A stretch of 64,000 nt of DNA from Vagococcus proximus (GCF_029143285.1 NZ_JAPDSH010000002.1:1-64000); one strand, 5' to 3'; counted from the stretch's first letter, positions 34,398 through 43,149 are shown. Notes: generated by a model not told the origin, from the letters alone. Numbers and translations: made by a program.

Positions 34398-35891
34398 ATG
34401 ACAAAACCTAATATTTTATTCATTTTAACAGATCAGCAGCGAAAAGATACATTATCAGCATACGGAGATTTACCGTGTTTCACACCAAATAGTGACCAAT
34501 TTAGTGAAGAGAGTATCACGTTTGAAAACGCCTATACAGTTTGTCCTATTTGTACACCCGCCAGAGCTTCTCTTCAGACGGGATTATATCCTATTCACCA
34601 TGGCATGATTACGAATTCTTATAATTACGGTAATATGGTTCAAGAACTACCTGATACACCAGAATTATTGAGTAGGAAATTATTAAAGGAAGACTATCAG
34701 GTAGGGTATACGGGGAAATGGCATTTAGGAACAGGTGTTGAGGCTGTAAAATCAGATGAATATATCCAAAAATATATGGGAACGATTGAATTTGCAGAAC
34801 TAGCGCTAAAAAATGATGCAACACCAACAAGTGTTGGCTACAGTGGAGATGATTTTCCAGGTCATGGGTTTGGAGGACATTACTATCCAAAATTTAGAGA
34901 ATACTTAGCTGAGAATAATAAGGAATTTAAAATTGAAAATATCATCAAAGGGTATTATGGTGACCATCAAGCTGGTGAGATTACAACTGGTGTGGCTTCT
35001 ACAATTGAAAATTATCTTATAGAGAGAACAAAAAATATTATAAATGATTTTAACAAGAAAGATAAACCATGGTATTTTCAGCTGAACTTTTGGGGACCAC
35101 ATGAACCTTATTTTGTTCCTACAGAATTTCTAGATCTGTATGATGGCCTAACGATTCCTGAATGGTCTAATTTTAAGGATGGCAACGCCTTAAAACCGCG
35201 CATTCATGACGTGAAACGTGGAGACATTAAGGAATGGTCTGATATTGAACCCGCTGTGAAACATTACTTTGCCTGTACGTCTCATATTGATTATCAAATC
35301 GGACGTTTACTTGATTACTTAAAGGAAACTAATTTATATGATAATACACTAATTATCATGAGCTCAGACCATGGTGAATCATTAGGAATTCATGATGGGT
35401 TATGCGACAAAGCAATATTTATGTATGAGGAAACGTGTAGTATCCCTCTTATTATCAAGCCTCCAAAAGGGACGACTAAACAAAAATTGAATGAGTTTGT
35501 AAACAGTTGTGATATCTATTCGACTATATTAAATTATGCAGGATTATCTGAGGAAGAATGTCAGCGTGACGGGCGCTCATTTAAAGGACTAATCGAAGGC
35601 GCTAAAATCGAATGGCCTGATACAGTAGTAACAGAGTGTTCAGGAATAGGAAGTGTTTTATTTTCTCAGCGTATGATTCGAAAAGGTGAGTGGAAATATG
35701 TCTTTAATTGTGGTGATATTGATGAGTTGTATAATTTATCTAAAGATCCCCATGAATTGACTAACTTGATTGAAGAGAGTGAAAGTCAAGATTCTCTAGA
35801 CGAAATGCGTGAGTCGCTTTATGACTGGATGTTAGAGCACAATGATAACTTAATTTTTGAATATAAACAGTTACGTATGAATAGAAAGTAG
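34398..35891 (+). CDS. Cys-type sulfatase
   Basis: A 497-residue sulfatase (alkaline phosphatase superfamily) that would hydrolyse sulfate esters on glycans or other substrates. The active-site motif C52-T-P-A-R56 contains the cysteine that is converted to formylglycine; GKWHLGTG and a C-terminal SSDHGE segment bind metal and sulfate. There is no signal peptide, so it acts in the cytoplasm, presumably on imported sugars. GGAGG precedes the ATG at 34398. It is paired 8 bp upstream of a radical-SAM maturase, as expected for Cys-type enzymes in anaerobes. The specific substrate cannot be told. Confidence 0.9.
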   Translation: MTKPNILFILTDQQRKDTLSAYGDLPCFTPNSDQFSEESITFENAYTVCPICTPARASLQTGLYPIHHGMITNSYNYGNMVQELPDTPELLSRKLLKEDYQVGYTGKWHLGTGVEAVKSDEYIQKYMGTIEFAELALKNDATPTSVGYSGDDFPGHGFGGHYYPKFREYLAENNKEFKIENIIKGYYGDHQAGEITTGVASTIENYLIERTKNIINDFNKKDKPWYFQLNFWGPHEPYFVPTEFLDLYDGLTIPEWSNFKDGNALKPRIHDVKRGDIKEWSDIEPAVKHYFACTSHIDYQIGRLLDYLKETNLYDNTLIIMSSDHGESLGIHDGLCDKAIFMYEETCSIPLIIKPPKGTTKQKLNEFVNSCDIYSTILNYAGLSEEECQRDGRSFKGLIEGAKIEWPDTVVTECSGIGSVLFSQRMIRKGEWKYVFNCGDIDELYNLSKDPHELTNLIEESESQDSLDEMRESLYDWMLEHNDNLIFEYKQLRMNRK

Positions 35892-35899
35892 GAAGTTGT

Positions 35900-37015
35900 A
35901 TGAAACAGATAGCTGTTCTAGTTAAACCCTCCTCATCATTATGTAATATTAGATGTCAGTACTGTTTTTATGCGGATGTTAGCTCAATGAGAGACGTGAA
36001 GTCTTTTGGTAAAATGACGTCAGAAACAACAGAAAAAATGATTGAGAATATATTTGTCGATTTAGAGGATGGCGATGACTTGTCTATTGCGTTCCAAGGA
36101 GGGGAACCGACGTTAGCCGGTTTAAAATTCTTTAACTATTTAGCTGAAGTTATTTCAGTTCAGTCTAAAAAGGTTACCGTGAACTATAGCATTCAGACGA
36201 ATGGTCTATTGTTAAATGAAAAGTGGTGCGAGTTCTTTAAAGAACATAGATTTCTAGTGGGCCTATCGATTGACGGAACTAAATCAAGACATGATGCTTA
36301 CCGAATAGATACTAAAGGAGAAGGAACATTTAACCGTGTACTAGGGGGGATGCATTTATTAAGGCGCTATGATATCCCCTTTAATATTCTTTGTGTAGTA
36401 AGTACTCAAATGGTCGGAGAAGCAAATGACGTTTATAATTTTTTACAAGAAGAGAAGATTGAGTATTGCCAATTTATTCCCTGTTTAGATGAGCTAAAGC
36501 CAAGTGGTGAGGACGAATTTTCTTTGAAACCAGAAGGCTTTTATGCGTTTTATAATGTTATTTTTAACCGTTGGTATGAGGAATTAAAGGAAGGTTCTTA
36601 TCGCAGTATAAAATTATTTGACGACATCATTAATCTGTTGGTATTAAAAAAAATCACAGCATGTGGTATTGTTGGCAATTGCCAGATTCAGTATGTAATT
36701 GAAGCGGACGGTAGTGTCTATCCGTGTGATTTTTATGTGTTAGATGAGTACCGATTGGGCTATATTCAAGAGTCTTCTTTACGAGAGCTATTCAGTAAAG
36801 AGTGCGCAAAACAGTTTATATGCGAAAGAAAAGAACTGCCAGAGCTGTGTCTGACTTGTCCATTTAGGCAACAGTGTCATGGAGGTTGCAAACGAATGAA
36901 AGATGCGGTATATGTAGATAAGTCGGGACGGTTTTGTGGGTACCAAGAAATCTTAAAATTAATAGTACCTAAGTTACCAGAGCTCGTTACTTTGATAAAT
37001 GATTCAGTGAAATGA
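35900..37015 (+). CDS. Anaerobic sulfatase-maturating radical SAM enzyme
   Basis: A 371-residue radical-SAM protein that oxidises the sulfatase active-site cysteine to formylglycine without oxygen. The SAM cluster motif is C15-x3-C19-x2-C22 (CNIRCQYC), followed by a GGEPTL segment. A SPASM-type C-terminal region with further Cys ligands (CGIVGNC, YPCDF, CLTCPFRQQCHGGC) holds auxiliary clusters. It is cotranscribed with the sulfatase, so the two form a self-contained module. A palindromic terminator follows. Confidence 0.92.
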   Translation: MKQIAVLVKPSSSLCNIRCQYCFYADVSSMRDVKSFGKMTSETTEKMIENIFVDLEDGDDLSIAFQGGEPTLAGLKFFNYLAEVISVQSKKVTVNYSIQTNGLLLNEKWCEFFKEHRFLVGLSIDGTKSRHDAYRIDTKGEGTFNRVLGGMHLLRRYDIPFNILCVVSTQMVGEANDVYNFLQEEKIEYCQFIPCLDELKPSGEDEFSLKPEGFYAFYNVIFNRWYEELKEGSYRSIKLFDDIINLLVLKKITACGIVGNCQIQYVIEADGSVYPCDFYVLDEYRLGYIQESSLRELFSKECAKQFICERKELPELCLTCPFRQQCHGGCKRMKDAVYVDKSGRFCGYQEILKLIVPKLPELVTLINDSVK

Positions 37016-37049
37016 AAAAGGAGATGATTTTTAAAATCATCTCCTTTTT
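37016..37049. terminator. Bidirectional intrinsic terminator
   Basis: A long palindrome around GGAGATGATTT/AAATCATCTCC with flanking A- and T-runs, between converging genes. Confidence 0.88.
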
Positions 37050-37050
37050 A

Positions 37051-38241
37051 TTATTTTGTATAGTTATCGAAATACCCTTTGATGTAGACAAAAGGTGTTC
37101 CTTTATCGCCACTACCCGATGTTAAATCAGATAATGAACCGATTAAGTCAGTTAAACGACGAGGTGTTGTTCCTTGTGCTTCCATAGCGCCGACTAAATC
37201 TTCATCTTTATTTTTGATGTAATCTGAGATAGCCGTTTTTAATTCGTCACCGCGTAGGTCAGCGAAGTTATTATCAGCTAAGTATTTTAGTTTAACTTCA
37301 TTAGGCGTTCCTTCTAAACCAGCAGTGTAAGCTGGAGAAACGACAGGATCAGCAAGTTCCCAAATTTGGCCAACTGGATCTTTAAATGCACCGTCACCAT
37401 AAACCATCACTTCAACATCTTTCCCAGTTTCTTCTTTAATTTTAGCTTGGATACCTTCTACTAAAGGTTGGCAATCGTTAGGGAATAATTTGATGCTAGT
37501 TTCTGTTGATTTATTTGAACCTAATAAGCCATATGCTTCATTAAATCCGCTACCGTTATTTGAAGCAGTTAAGATATCGCTCATAGCGTAAACTTTTTCA
37601 GCACCATTATTTTCTAAAATACGTTTTGTACGGAAACGAGTATGAATATCACAAGTTAGAACGTTTTTAGTGTAATCTAAGATTGTTTTAGCATTGTTAG
37701 AGAAGATGACTTCACATTCAGCGCCTTCTTCTTCGATTAATGATTTATAGTACTCGATGTAATCCACACCTGTAAATGTATGTTTTTTATAACCAAAGTG
37801 TTCGCGGAATTCAGCTTCTGTTAACACATCTGTCCAAGGGTTAATTCCTTTTTCATCTAATTCGTCGATATCTACTAAGTGATTACCTACTTCATCTGAA
37901 GGGTAGCTTAGCATTAAGACAACTTTTTTAAGACCACGTGCCATACCACGTAAACAAATTGAGAAACGGTTACGGCTTAAGATAGGGAAGATAATACCAA
38001 CGGGTTCATCTCCAAATTTAGCGTTAACATCAGCAGCGATATCATCAACTGTTGCGTAGTTTCCTTGTGAACGAGCCACGATAGATTCTGTAATTGTAAT
38101 GACATCTTGATCATCAATGCTGTAGTTTTCAGCTTTAGCAGAATTTAAAACGACATCAACCACGATTTTTTCAAGGTCGTCTCCTTGATTAATAATTGGG
38201 CCACGAAGACCACGGACTGTTGTACCAACTGTTCTTTCCAA
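37051..38241 (-). CDS. CofE-like (F420-0 gamma-glutamyl ligase family) protein
   Basis: A 396-residue cytoplasmic protein of the CofE/F420_ligase family, with RGPIINQGDDL (about 13-23), ITITESIVARSQG and VMVYGDGAFKDP. True CofE adds gamma-linked glutamates to coenzyme F420-0. Enterococcaceae are not known to make F420, so the substrate here must be something else; a folate-like or other glutamylated small molecule is a guess. The protein is longer than archaeal CofE (about 250 residues), with an extra C-terminal region. The start is TTG with an AAGGAGAG site. It is divergent from a LysR gene that may control it. Confidence 0.7.
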   Translation of the reverse strand: MERTVGTTVRGLRGPIINQGDDLEKIVVDVVLNSAKAENYSIDDQDVITITESIVARSQGNYATVDDIAADVNAKFGDEPVGIIFPILSRNRFSICLRGMARGLKKVVLMLSYPSDEVGNHLVDIDELDEKGINPWTDVLTEAEFREHFGYKKHTFTGVDYIEYYKSLIEEEGAECEVIFSNNAKTILDYTKNVLTCDIHTRFRTKRILENNGAEKVYAMSDILTASNNGSGFNEAYGLLGSNKSTETSIKLFPNDCQPLVEGIQAKIKEETGKDVEVMVYGDGAFKDPVGQIWELADPVVSPAYTAGLEGTPNEVKLKYLADNNFADLRGDELKTAISDYIKNKDEDLVGAMEAQGTTPRRLTDLIGSLSDLTSGSGDKGTPFVYIKGYFDNYTK

Positions 38242-38322
38242 TTAGCTCTCTCCTTAGCGGTTGCTTATATCAGTTAATAAGCACCATGTATGATTTGTGT
38301 TCTTTACTTCTATACTATAGAC

Positions 38323-38359
38323 TATAACTATGCTATAAGTAAACTTAATAATAGTTATA
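38323..38359. promoter_or_regulatory. Inverted repeat between the CofE-like and LysR genes
   Basis: TATAACTAT (38323-38331) and ATAGTTATA (38351-38359) form a 9-bp inverted repeat 19 nt apart in the divergent intergenic region. It is a candidate binding site for the adjacent LysR protein. Confidence 0.5.
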
Positions 38360-38381
38360 TAGGGTATAAGGGGTGTTAATA

Positions 38382-39269
38382 GTGATTGGGAAATTAGATT
38401 TGTATCGTATTTTTCAGATAGTAAGCCAGCATAAGAGTTTTTCAAAAGCATCAGAAGAGCTTTACATGACACAGTCAGCTGTCAGTCAATCAATAGCAAA
38501 ATTAGAACAAGAATTAGGTGTAACTTTATTTTATCGAACACCTAAAGGAATTATATTGACTAATGAGGGTAAAGTACTGGAGGAACATGTCAAAATTGCG
38601 CTTAAGCGTTTTGAATTAGCTGAAGATGATATTTTAAATTTTACTGAAATGAAGACAGGGGAATTACGAATTGGCGTTGGTGATACTATTTCTAGATATT
38701 TTTTGCTCCCTTATTTGGAGCAATTTTATGCCAATTATCCAGGGATTAACTTAAAGATTTTGAATGGGACGACAACTGAGATTGTTAGTTATTTAAAAGA
38801 AGGGGAAGCAGATGTAGGGGTCTGCCATTTGCCAGTTAGTGATAAACAAATTACAGTTCTACCCAAGAAAGTGATTCATGATGTTTTTGTTTGCACCCCT
38901 AATTATCGAGAGAAGTTGCCAAAGACCATGACTTACGAAGAATTATTAAAACAACCGTTAATATTTCTTGAAAAAGAAGCAAATTCAAGAGTATATGTTG
39001 AATCGTTTATAGAAAAAAAAGGGCTGATGTTAAAGCCTGTTTTTGAATTAGGGTCATACGATCTAGTATTGGATTTTGCTAAGATTAATTTAGGGATTTC
39101 TTGTGTGGTTAGAGAATTTTCAACTCACTATTTAAATGATGGGAGTCTGGTTGAATTAGAATTAGAATTAGAAGAAGAGATACCCTCTCGTCATGTAGGA
39201 ATCATTTACTTAAAAAATTATCCATTGTCAAAAGCGGCACAAAAATTTGTGGACAGTATAAGCCTTTAA
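38382..39269 (+). CDS. LysR-family transcriptional regulator
   Basis: A 295-residue LysR regulator. The N-terminal HTH (SFSKASEELYMTQSAVSQSI, about 18-37) is followed by a LysR substrate-binding domain (about 90-293; GELRIGVGDTISRYFLLPYLEQF). I place the start at GTG 38382, 8 nt after AAGGGG; a GTG at 38373 overlaps that site. It is divergent from the CofE-like gene, the classic arrangement for a LysR regulator and its target. The effector is unknown. Confidence 0.85.
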   Translation: MIGKLDLYRIFQIVSQHKSFSKASEELYMTQSAVSQSIAKLEQELGVTLFYRTPKGIILTNEGKVLEEHVKIALKRFELAEDDILNFTEMKTGELRIGVGDTISRYFLLPYLEQFYANYPGINLKILNGTTTEIVSYLKEGEADVGVCHLPVSDKQITVLPKKVIHDVFVCTPNYREKLPKTMTYEELLKQPLIFLEKEANSRVYVESFIEKKGLMLKPVFELGSYDLVLDFAKINLGISCVVREFSTHYLNDGSLVELELELEEEIPSRHVGIIYLKNYPLSKAAQKFVDSISL

Positions 39270-39321
39270 TCTATAGTTTTAAATGAGAATAAATAGGGTT
39301 TAAAAAGAATCAAAATAGCTT

Positions 39322-39340
39322 GATAATGATAATCGTTTTC
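39322..39340. promoter_or_regulatory. Fur-family box upstream of the peroxiredoxin gene
   Basis: GATAATGATAATCGTTTTC matches 17 of 19 positions of the Fur box. It could be read by Fur, PerR or a related metal regulator; a peroxide-defence gene favours PerR. It lies 17 bp upstream of the -35. Confidence 0.65.
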
Positions 39341-39357
39341 GAAAATAGATGATAATT

Positions 39358-39386
39358 TTGAGTTATTTTTTCATACTTGTTATACT
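39358..39386 (+). promoter_or_regulatory. Promoter of the peroxiredoxin gene
   Basis: TTGAGT (39358-39363), a 17-nt spacer and TATACT (39381-39386). Confidence 0.7.
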
Positions 39387-39422
39387 TATCACGAGTCTTA
39401 AATTACTAAGGAGGAATAGATT

Positions 39423-40079
39423 ATGTGTGAAGAAAAAGAAATTTTATCATTACCACGAATTGGTTCACCTGCACCAGATTTTACGGCTGAAACGACTAAA
39501 GGAGAAATCTCTTTGTCAGATTATAAAGGAAAATGGGTAGTATTGTTCTCACATCCATCTGATTTTACGCCAGTATGTACAACGGAATTTGTTGGTTTTC
39601 AAGGGATTAAAGAGGATTTAGCTGCAATTAATACTGAATTAATTGGATTAAGTATCGATAGCGTGCATTCTCATATTGCATGGGTAAGAAATATTGAGCA
39701 AAATTTTGATGTTAAAATTACTTTCCCTGTGATTGCTGATTTATCAATGGATGTGGCTAAAAAATATGGCATGATTATGCCGGGTGAAAGTGACACGGCT
39801 ACGTCACGTGCTGTATTTGTGATTGATGACAAGCAAGTAGTCAGAACTATAATTTATTACCCCTCATCAAACGGGCGTAACATTCCTGAAGTTTTAAGAA
39901 TTGTTCAAGCGCTACAAGCATCTGATAAATATGATATTGCAACGCCGGCTAACTGGGAACCAGGTGACCGTGTAATCGTTCCACCGGCAAAAAATCAAGA
40001 TGAAGCTGCTAAACGTATGACAGATGAAACAATGGAGTGTAAAGACTTTTACTTCTGCACAAAAGAATTAGACAGTTAA
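39423..40079 (+). CDS. Peroxiredoxin (Prx6/AhpC-TSA type)
   Basis: A 218-residue thiol peroxidase that reduces hydrogen peroxide and organic hydroperoxides. The peroxidatic cysteine is C52 in HPSDFTPVCTTEF. A long C-terminal domain typical of the Prx6 branch carries two further cysteines (C206 and C212), which may act as resolving or structural residues. AGGAGG precedes the ATG. It is monocistronic, with a Fur-type box and promoter upstream and a strong terminator after it. No flavin reductase AhpF is adjacent. Confidence 0.92.
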   Translation: MCEEKEILSLPRIGSPAPDFTAETTKGEISLSDYKGKWVVLFSHPSDFTPVCTTEFVGFQGIKEDLAAINTELIGLSIDSVHSHIAWVRNIEQNFDVKITFPVIADLSMDVAKKYGMIMPGESDTATSRAVFVIDDKQVVRTIIYYPSSNGRNIPEVLRIVQALQASDKYDIATPANWEPGDRVIVPPAKNQDEAAKRMTDETMECKDFYFCTKELDS

Positions 40080-40085
40080 ACGTGG

Positions 40086-40122
40086 AAAGGCAATGAAGTA
40101 TTAACTTCATTGCCTTTTTTTT
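40086..40122 (+). terminator. Terminator after the peroxiredoxin gene
   Basis: A perfect 14-bp stem (40086-40099 with 40104-40117, loop ATTA) runs into a T-run. Confidence 0.93.
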
Positions 40123-40197
40123 GAAATATGACATTTCACTAAACGGTTAATTAATATCTGGCCGAAGCCGATACTACTAGAATTTAGGCCTTTTTTT

Positions 40198-40206
40198 TGC
40201 TACAAT
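40198..40206 (+). promoter_or_regulatory. Extended -10 of efp
   Basis: TGCTACAAT, an extended -10 without a good -35, lies about 60 bp before efp. The same nonamer precedes WxL operons 2 and 3. Confidence 0.5.
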
Positions 40207-40266
40207 GAATAAGTATTCAGATAAGAATAACTTAAATTTAGTTTTTATAAAAAGGAGAAATACAAT

Positions 40267-40830
40267 ATGATCGCAATTAGTGATTTAAAAGCAGGTATGA
40301 CATTTGAACAAGATGGTAAATTAATCCGTGTTATGGAAGCTAGCCACCATAAACCAGGTAAAGGTAATACCGTTATGCGTATGAAATTGAAAGATGTTCG
40401 TACTGGTTCAACTACGGATACTACAATGAGACCTGATGATAAAGTTAAAAAAGCGTTCTTAGAATTAAAAGCTGTTCAATATTTATATAGCCAAGAAGAT
40501 ATGTCAATCTTCATGGATTTAGAAACTTATGAACAATACGAATTACCAACTGATTCTATTGAAGATGAGTTGAAATACATGTTAGAAAATATGGAAGTTA
40601 AAATTCAATTTTTCGGTGAAGAAGTTATAGGTATTACATTACCAACAACTGTTATTTTAGAGGTTGCTGAAACACAACCTTCAATTAAAGGTGCGACAGT
40701 TTCTGGTTCAGGAAAACCAGCTAAAATGGAAACAGGCGTTGTTGTAAACGTACCAGATTTCATCGAGGCAGGCGAGAAATTAGAAATCAATACGCAAGAG
40801 GGCACATACTTAAAACGTGCAGCTAAATAA
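40267..40830 (+). CDS. efp: Elongation factor P
   Basis: Helps ribosomes make bonds at polyproline stretches, which are plentiful in the surface-protein linkers of this window. The 187-residue, three-domain length is standard. The loop HHKPGKGN places the modifiable lysine at K32; Gram-positive relatives carry an aminopentanol modification at this lysine. AAAGGAG precedes the ATG. Confidence 0.97.
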   Translation: MIAISDLKAGMTFEQDGKLIRVMEASHHKPGKGNTVMRMKLKDVRTGSTTDTTMRPDDKVKKAFLELKAVQYLYSQEDMSIFMDLETYEQYELPTDSIEDELKYMLENMEVKIQFFGEEVIGITLPTTVILEVAETQPSIKGATVSGSGKPAKMETGVVVNVPDFIEAGEKLEINTQEGTYLKRAAK

Positions 40831-40831
40831 T

Positions 40832-40868
40832 AAAAAAAACACCTCTATAAAATGAGGTGTTTTTTTTT
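40832..40868 (+). terminator. Terminator after efp
   Basis: The stem ACACCTC/GAGGTGT (loop TATAAAAT) is flanked by long A- and T-runs. Confidence 0.92.
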
Positions 40869-40931
40869 ATTGCAAAAAAATTAAAAATACGAACATTATA
40901 TAAAATAAAACTTGATTATTTTTATAGAATA

Positions 40932-40960
40932 TTGACATTTCATACAAAAAAAACTACAAT
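40932..40960 (+). promoter_or_regulatory. Promoter of nupC
   Basis: TTGACA (40932-40937), a 17-nt spacer and TACAAT (40955-40960). It is about 160 bp upstream of the start, so the leader is long. Confidence 0.85.
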
Positions 40961-41015
40961 TAAACCTTGTTCATGTAGGAATTAATGTTATTTATTTAGT
41001 TAACTTTCAAGTTGT

Positions 41016-41052
41016 AACCGCTTTTTAGTAAAACCTTTTACTATTTACGGTT
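41016..41052 (+). other. Structured leader hairpin of nupC
   Basis: The outer stem AACCG/CGGTT (41016-41020, 41048-41052) and inner stem TAGTAAAA/TTTTACTA (41026-41033, 41036-41043) are separated by a T-rich internal loop. No known riboswitch consensus is recognised. Confidence 0.5.
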
Positions 41053-41122
41053 TTATCGGATGTTTTTTAAAACGATAATAATAGTTCTTTATGATTAAAA
41101 TAGTTTAAAAGGAGTGTCAGTT

Positions 41123-42304
41123 TTGAGTATTTTGATTAGTATTATTGGTATCATTATTTTTATTGGATTAGCATATGCATCAAGTAGTGACCGTAGTAAG
41201 ATTAAAAAGAGACCGATTATTCAATTATTAGTTCTACAATTTGTATTTGGTTATATTTTACTTAATACAAGTTTTGGGAATATTTTAATAGGCGGGATTG
41301 CAAACGGTTTTACAAAAATTTTAGATTATGCAGGTGAAGGTGTTGAGTTTGTATTTGGTGGTTTAGCTAATGAAGGTGCAGCACCATTCTTCTTAACCGT
41401 TTTAATGCCTATCATCTTTATTTCTGTATTGATTGGTATTCTACAATTCTTTGGTATTTTACCATTTATCATTAAATATTTAGGTAAAGCGATGAGTAAA
41501 GTAAATGGTATGGGGCAATTAGAGTCGTATAACGGTATTGCTTCTATTATATTAGGTCAATCAGAAGTATTCATTTCAGTTAAAAACCAATTAGGTGGCT
41601 TATCTGAAAAACGTTTATACACATTATGTGCCTCAGCGATGTCTACAGTTTCAATGTCAATTGTTGGAGCATACATGACTTTATTAGAACCGAAATATGT
41701 TGTAACAGCAATCGTTTTAAATTTATTTGGTGGATTTATCATAACATCGATCATCAATCCCTATGAAGTTGAGGATGAAGATGAATTAGAAGTTGTTCAA
41801 ACTAAACAATCTTTCTTCGAAATGTTAGTAGAATACATCATGGATGGTTTCCAAGTAGCGGTAACAGTTGGGGCGATGTTAATCGGATTTGTTGCGATTA
41901 TTGCGATGATTAACGGCATCTTCAATGCTATCTTTGGAATTAGCTTTCAAGAAATCTTAGGTTATATCTTCTCACCAGCGGCTGTTTTAATGGGTGTTCC
42001 TATGGCAGATGCAGTTGATGCAGGAAGTGTTATGGCAACTAAATTAGTATCGAATGAATTTGTTGCAATGGAAACATTGAAACATGGCTCATTTGAATTT
42101 AGTGCAAGAACAGAAGCGATTGTTTCTATTTTCTTAGTGTCATTTGCTAACTTTACATCGATTGGAGTAATATCTGGTGCAGTTAACGGACTTAACAAAC
42201 GTCAAGGTAAAGTTGTTGCTAAAATGGGCTTACGTTTATTATGGGGAGCGACATTAGTGAGTTTCTTATCAGCTACAATTGTAGGTTTAATTTTCTTTAA
42301 CTAG
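41123..42304 (+). CDS. nupC: Concentrative nucleoside transporter (NupC family)
   Basis: A 393-residue CNT-family transporter that imports nucleosides with protons or sodium. It has about ten hydrophobic segments and the family core GLANEGAAPFFLTVLMP, then ESYNGIASIILGQSE and SAMSTVSMSIVGAYM. I choose TTG at 41123, which lies 8 nt after AAGGAG; a GTG at 41114 overlaps that site. It would feed the deoC pathway located 30 kb upstream. A terminator follows. Confidence 0.9.
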   Translation: MSILISIIGIIIFIGLAYASSSDRSKIKKRPIIQLLVLQFVFGYILLNTSFGNILIGGIANGFTKILDYAGEGVEFVFGGLANEGAAPFFLTVLMPIIFISVLIGILQFFGILPFIIKYLGKAMSKVNGMGQLESYNGIASIILGQSEVFISVKNQLGGLSEKRLYTLCASAMSTVSMSIVGAYMTLLEPKYVVTAIVLNLFGGFIITSIINPYEVEDEDELEVVQTKQSFFEMLVEYIMDGFQVAVTVGAMLIGFVAIIAMINGIFNAIFGISFQEILGYIFSPAAVLMGVPMADAVDAGSVMATKLVSNEFVAMETLKHGSFEFSARTEAIVSIFLVSFANFTSIGVISGAVNGLNKRQGKVVAKMGLRLLWGATLVSFLSATIVGLIFFN

Positions 42305-42312
42305 ATTTTTTT

Positions 42313-42343
42313 AAAGGTCACACTTCAGGTGTGGCCTTTTTTT
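42313..42343 (+). terminator. Terminator after nupC
   Basis: An 11-bp stem (42313-42323 with 42329-42339, one G-T pair, loop TTCAG) with a T-run. Confidence 0.9.
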
Positions 42344-42414
42344 GTTAAGAGTATTAGAAAAAAGAGCAAACTTGTTCTATAATGAACATGTAAGAAAACG
42401 AAGGAGGGCTACAT

Positions 42415-42807
42415 ATGAAAGAGGTTGCTATTACAAGTACAATTGATTTAACAAACGGTGGCTGTAATGCTTGTGGGACTGTAGAAAGTGTTATATTTTC
42501 GTTAGATTTAGACGGAAAAGAAATCGTACTAGATGGATTAACTGTGTCTTCGATGGTGATGGGATTAGTTTTGAACGAAGGTTGGAGTCAAGAGTATAAA
42601 GTGATGATGATGGACGAATATACTGTTTTCAGTAAAAGTGGAAAAGAAGTAAAATTGGTTGAAGAATACGATCAGTTGACATACAGTTCAGCCGAAAAAT
42701 CAATTTCTAGTAAGAATGTTATATCAGACAATGATGAACTTTTTTCAAAAGTAAATGGTATCTTACAAGAGTTATTTGAGAGTGAAGGGTATACATTCAC
42801 AATGTAA
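42415..42807 (+). CDS. Hypothetical protein (130 aa)
   Basis: A small acidic soluble protein of unknown function. It starts at ATG 42415 behind a strong GGAGG site. It has a CNAC pair near residue 17, a mixed alpha/beta composition and no signal peptide or membrane segment. A second small gene of similar size follows 30 bp later, so the two probably form an operon. I do not recognise the family. Confidence 0.75.
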   Translation: MKEVAITSTIDLTNGGCNACGTVESVIFSLDLDGKEIVLDGLTVSSMVMGLVLNEGWSQEYKVMMMDEYTVFSKSGKEVKLVEEYDQLTYSSAEKSISSKNVISDNDELFSKVNGILQELFESEGYTFTM

Positions 42808-42837
42808 TCGTATGTTAATGAAAAGAGATGATTTTAT

Positions 42838-43149
42838 ATGCTTAAGTTAATTAGAGAATTAGAAGAAAGACGACCTGATTTATTTGTATTTGCTCCATGT
42901 GGTAATATTCAACCACTGCAAGTAATTGTTGACTTTAAAACAGCTAAAGGTGAGTTAACAGCAGTTTGTTGGGTTCCAGATACGGTTATAGAAAGAGTAA
43001 CTTTGTATCAAGGGGAAACTAAACTATCAAGTTACTTACTTGATACAGAGTCAGAGCAATTAGCTCATTATTTGTTGGAAAATGGCTATCTTGAGTTGGA
43101 AATCAGTCGTATAAAAAAAACAACTCGAAATTTTACTTACGAATTATAA
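42838..43149 (+). CDS. Hypothetical protein (103 aa)
   Basis: A small soluble protein with no signal peptide or membrane segment. Two cysteines (in FAPCGN and AVCWVP) and a mixed alpha/beta pattern are visible. It is probably cotranscribed with the 42415 gene. No family is recognised. A very long terminator stem begins at its stop codon. Confidence 0.72.
   Translation: MLKLIRELEERRPDLFVFAPCGNIQPLQVIVDFKTAKGELTAVCWVPDTVIERVTLYQGETKLSSYLLDTESEQLAHYLLENGYLELEISRIKKTTRNFTYEL

Noticed and set aside
41016-41052. Purine riboswitch before nupC
   Set aside because: The hairpins and conserved core nucleotides of the purine aptamer are not present; I report only a structured leader.
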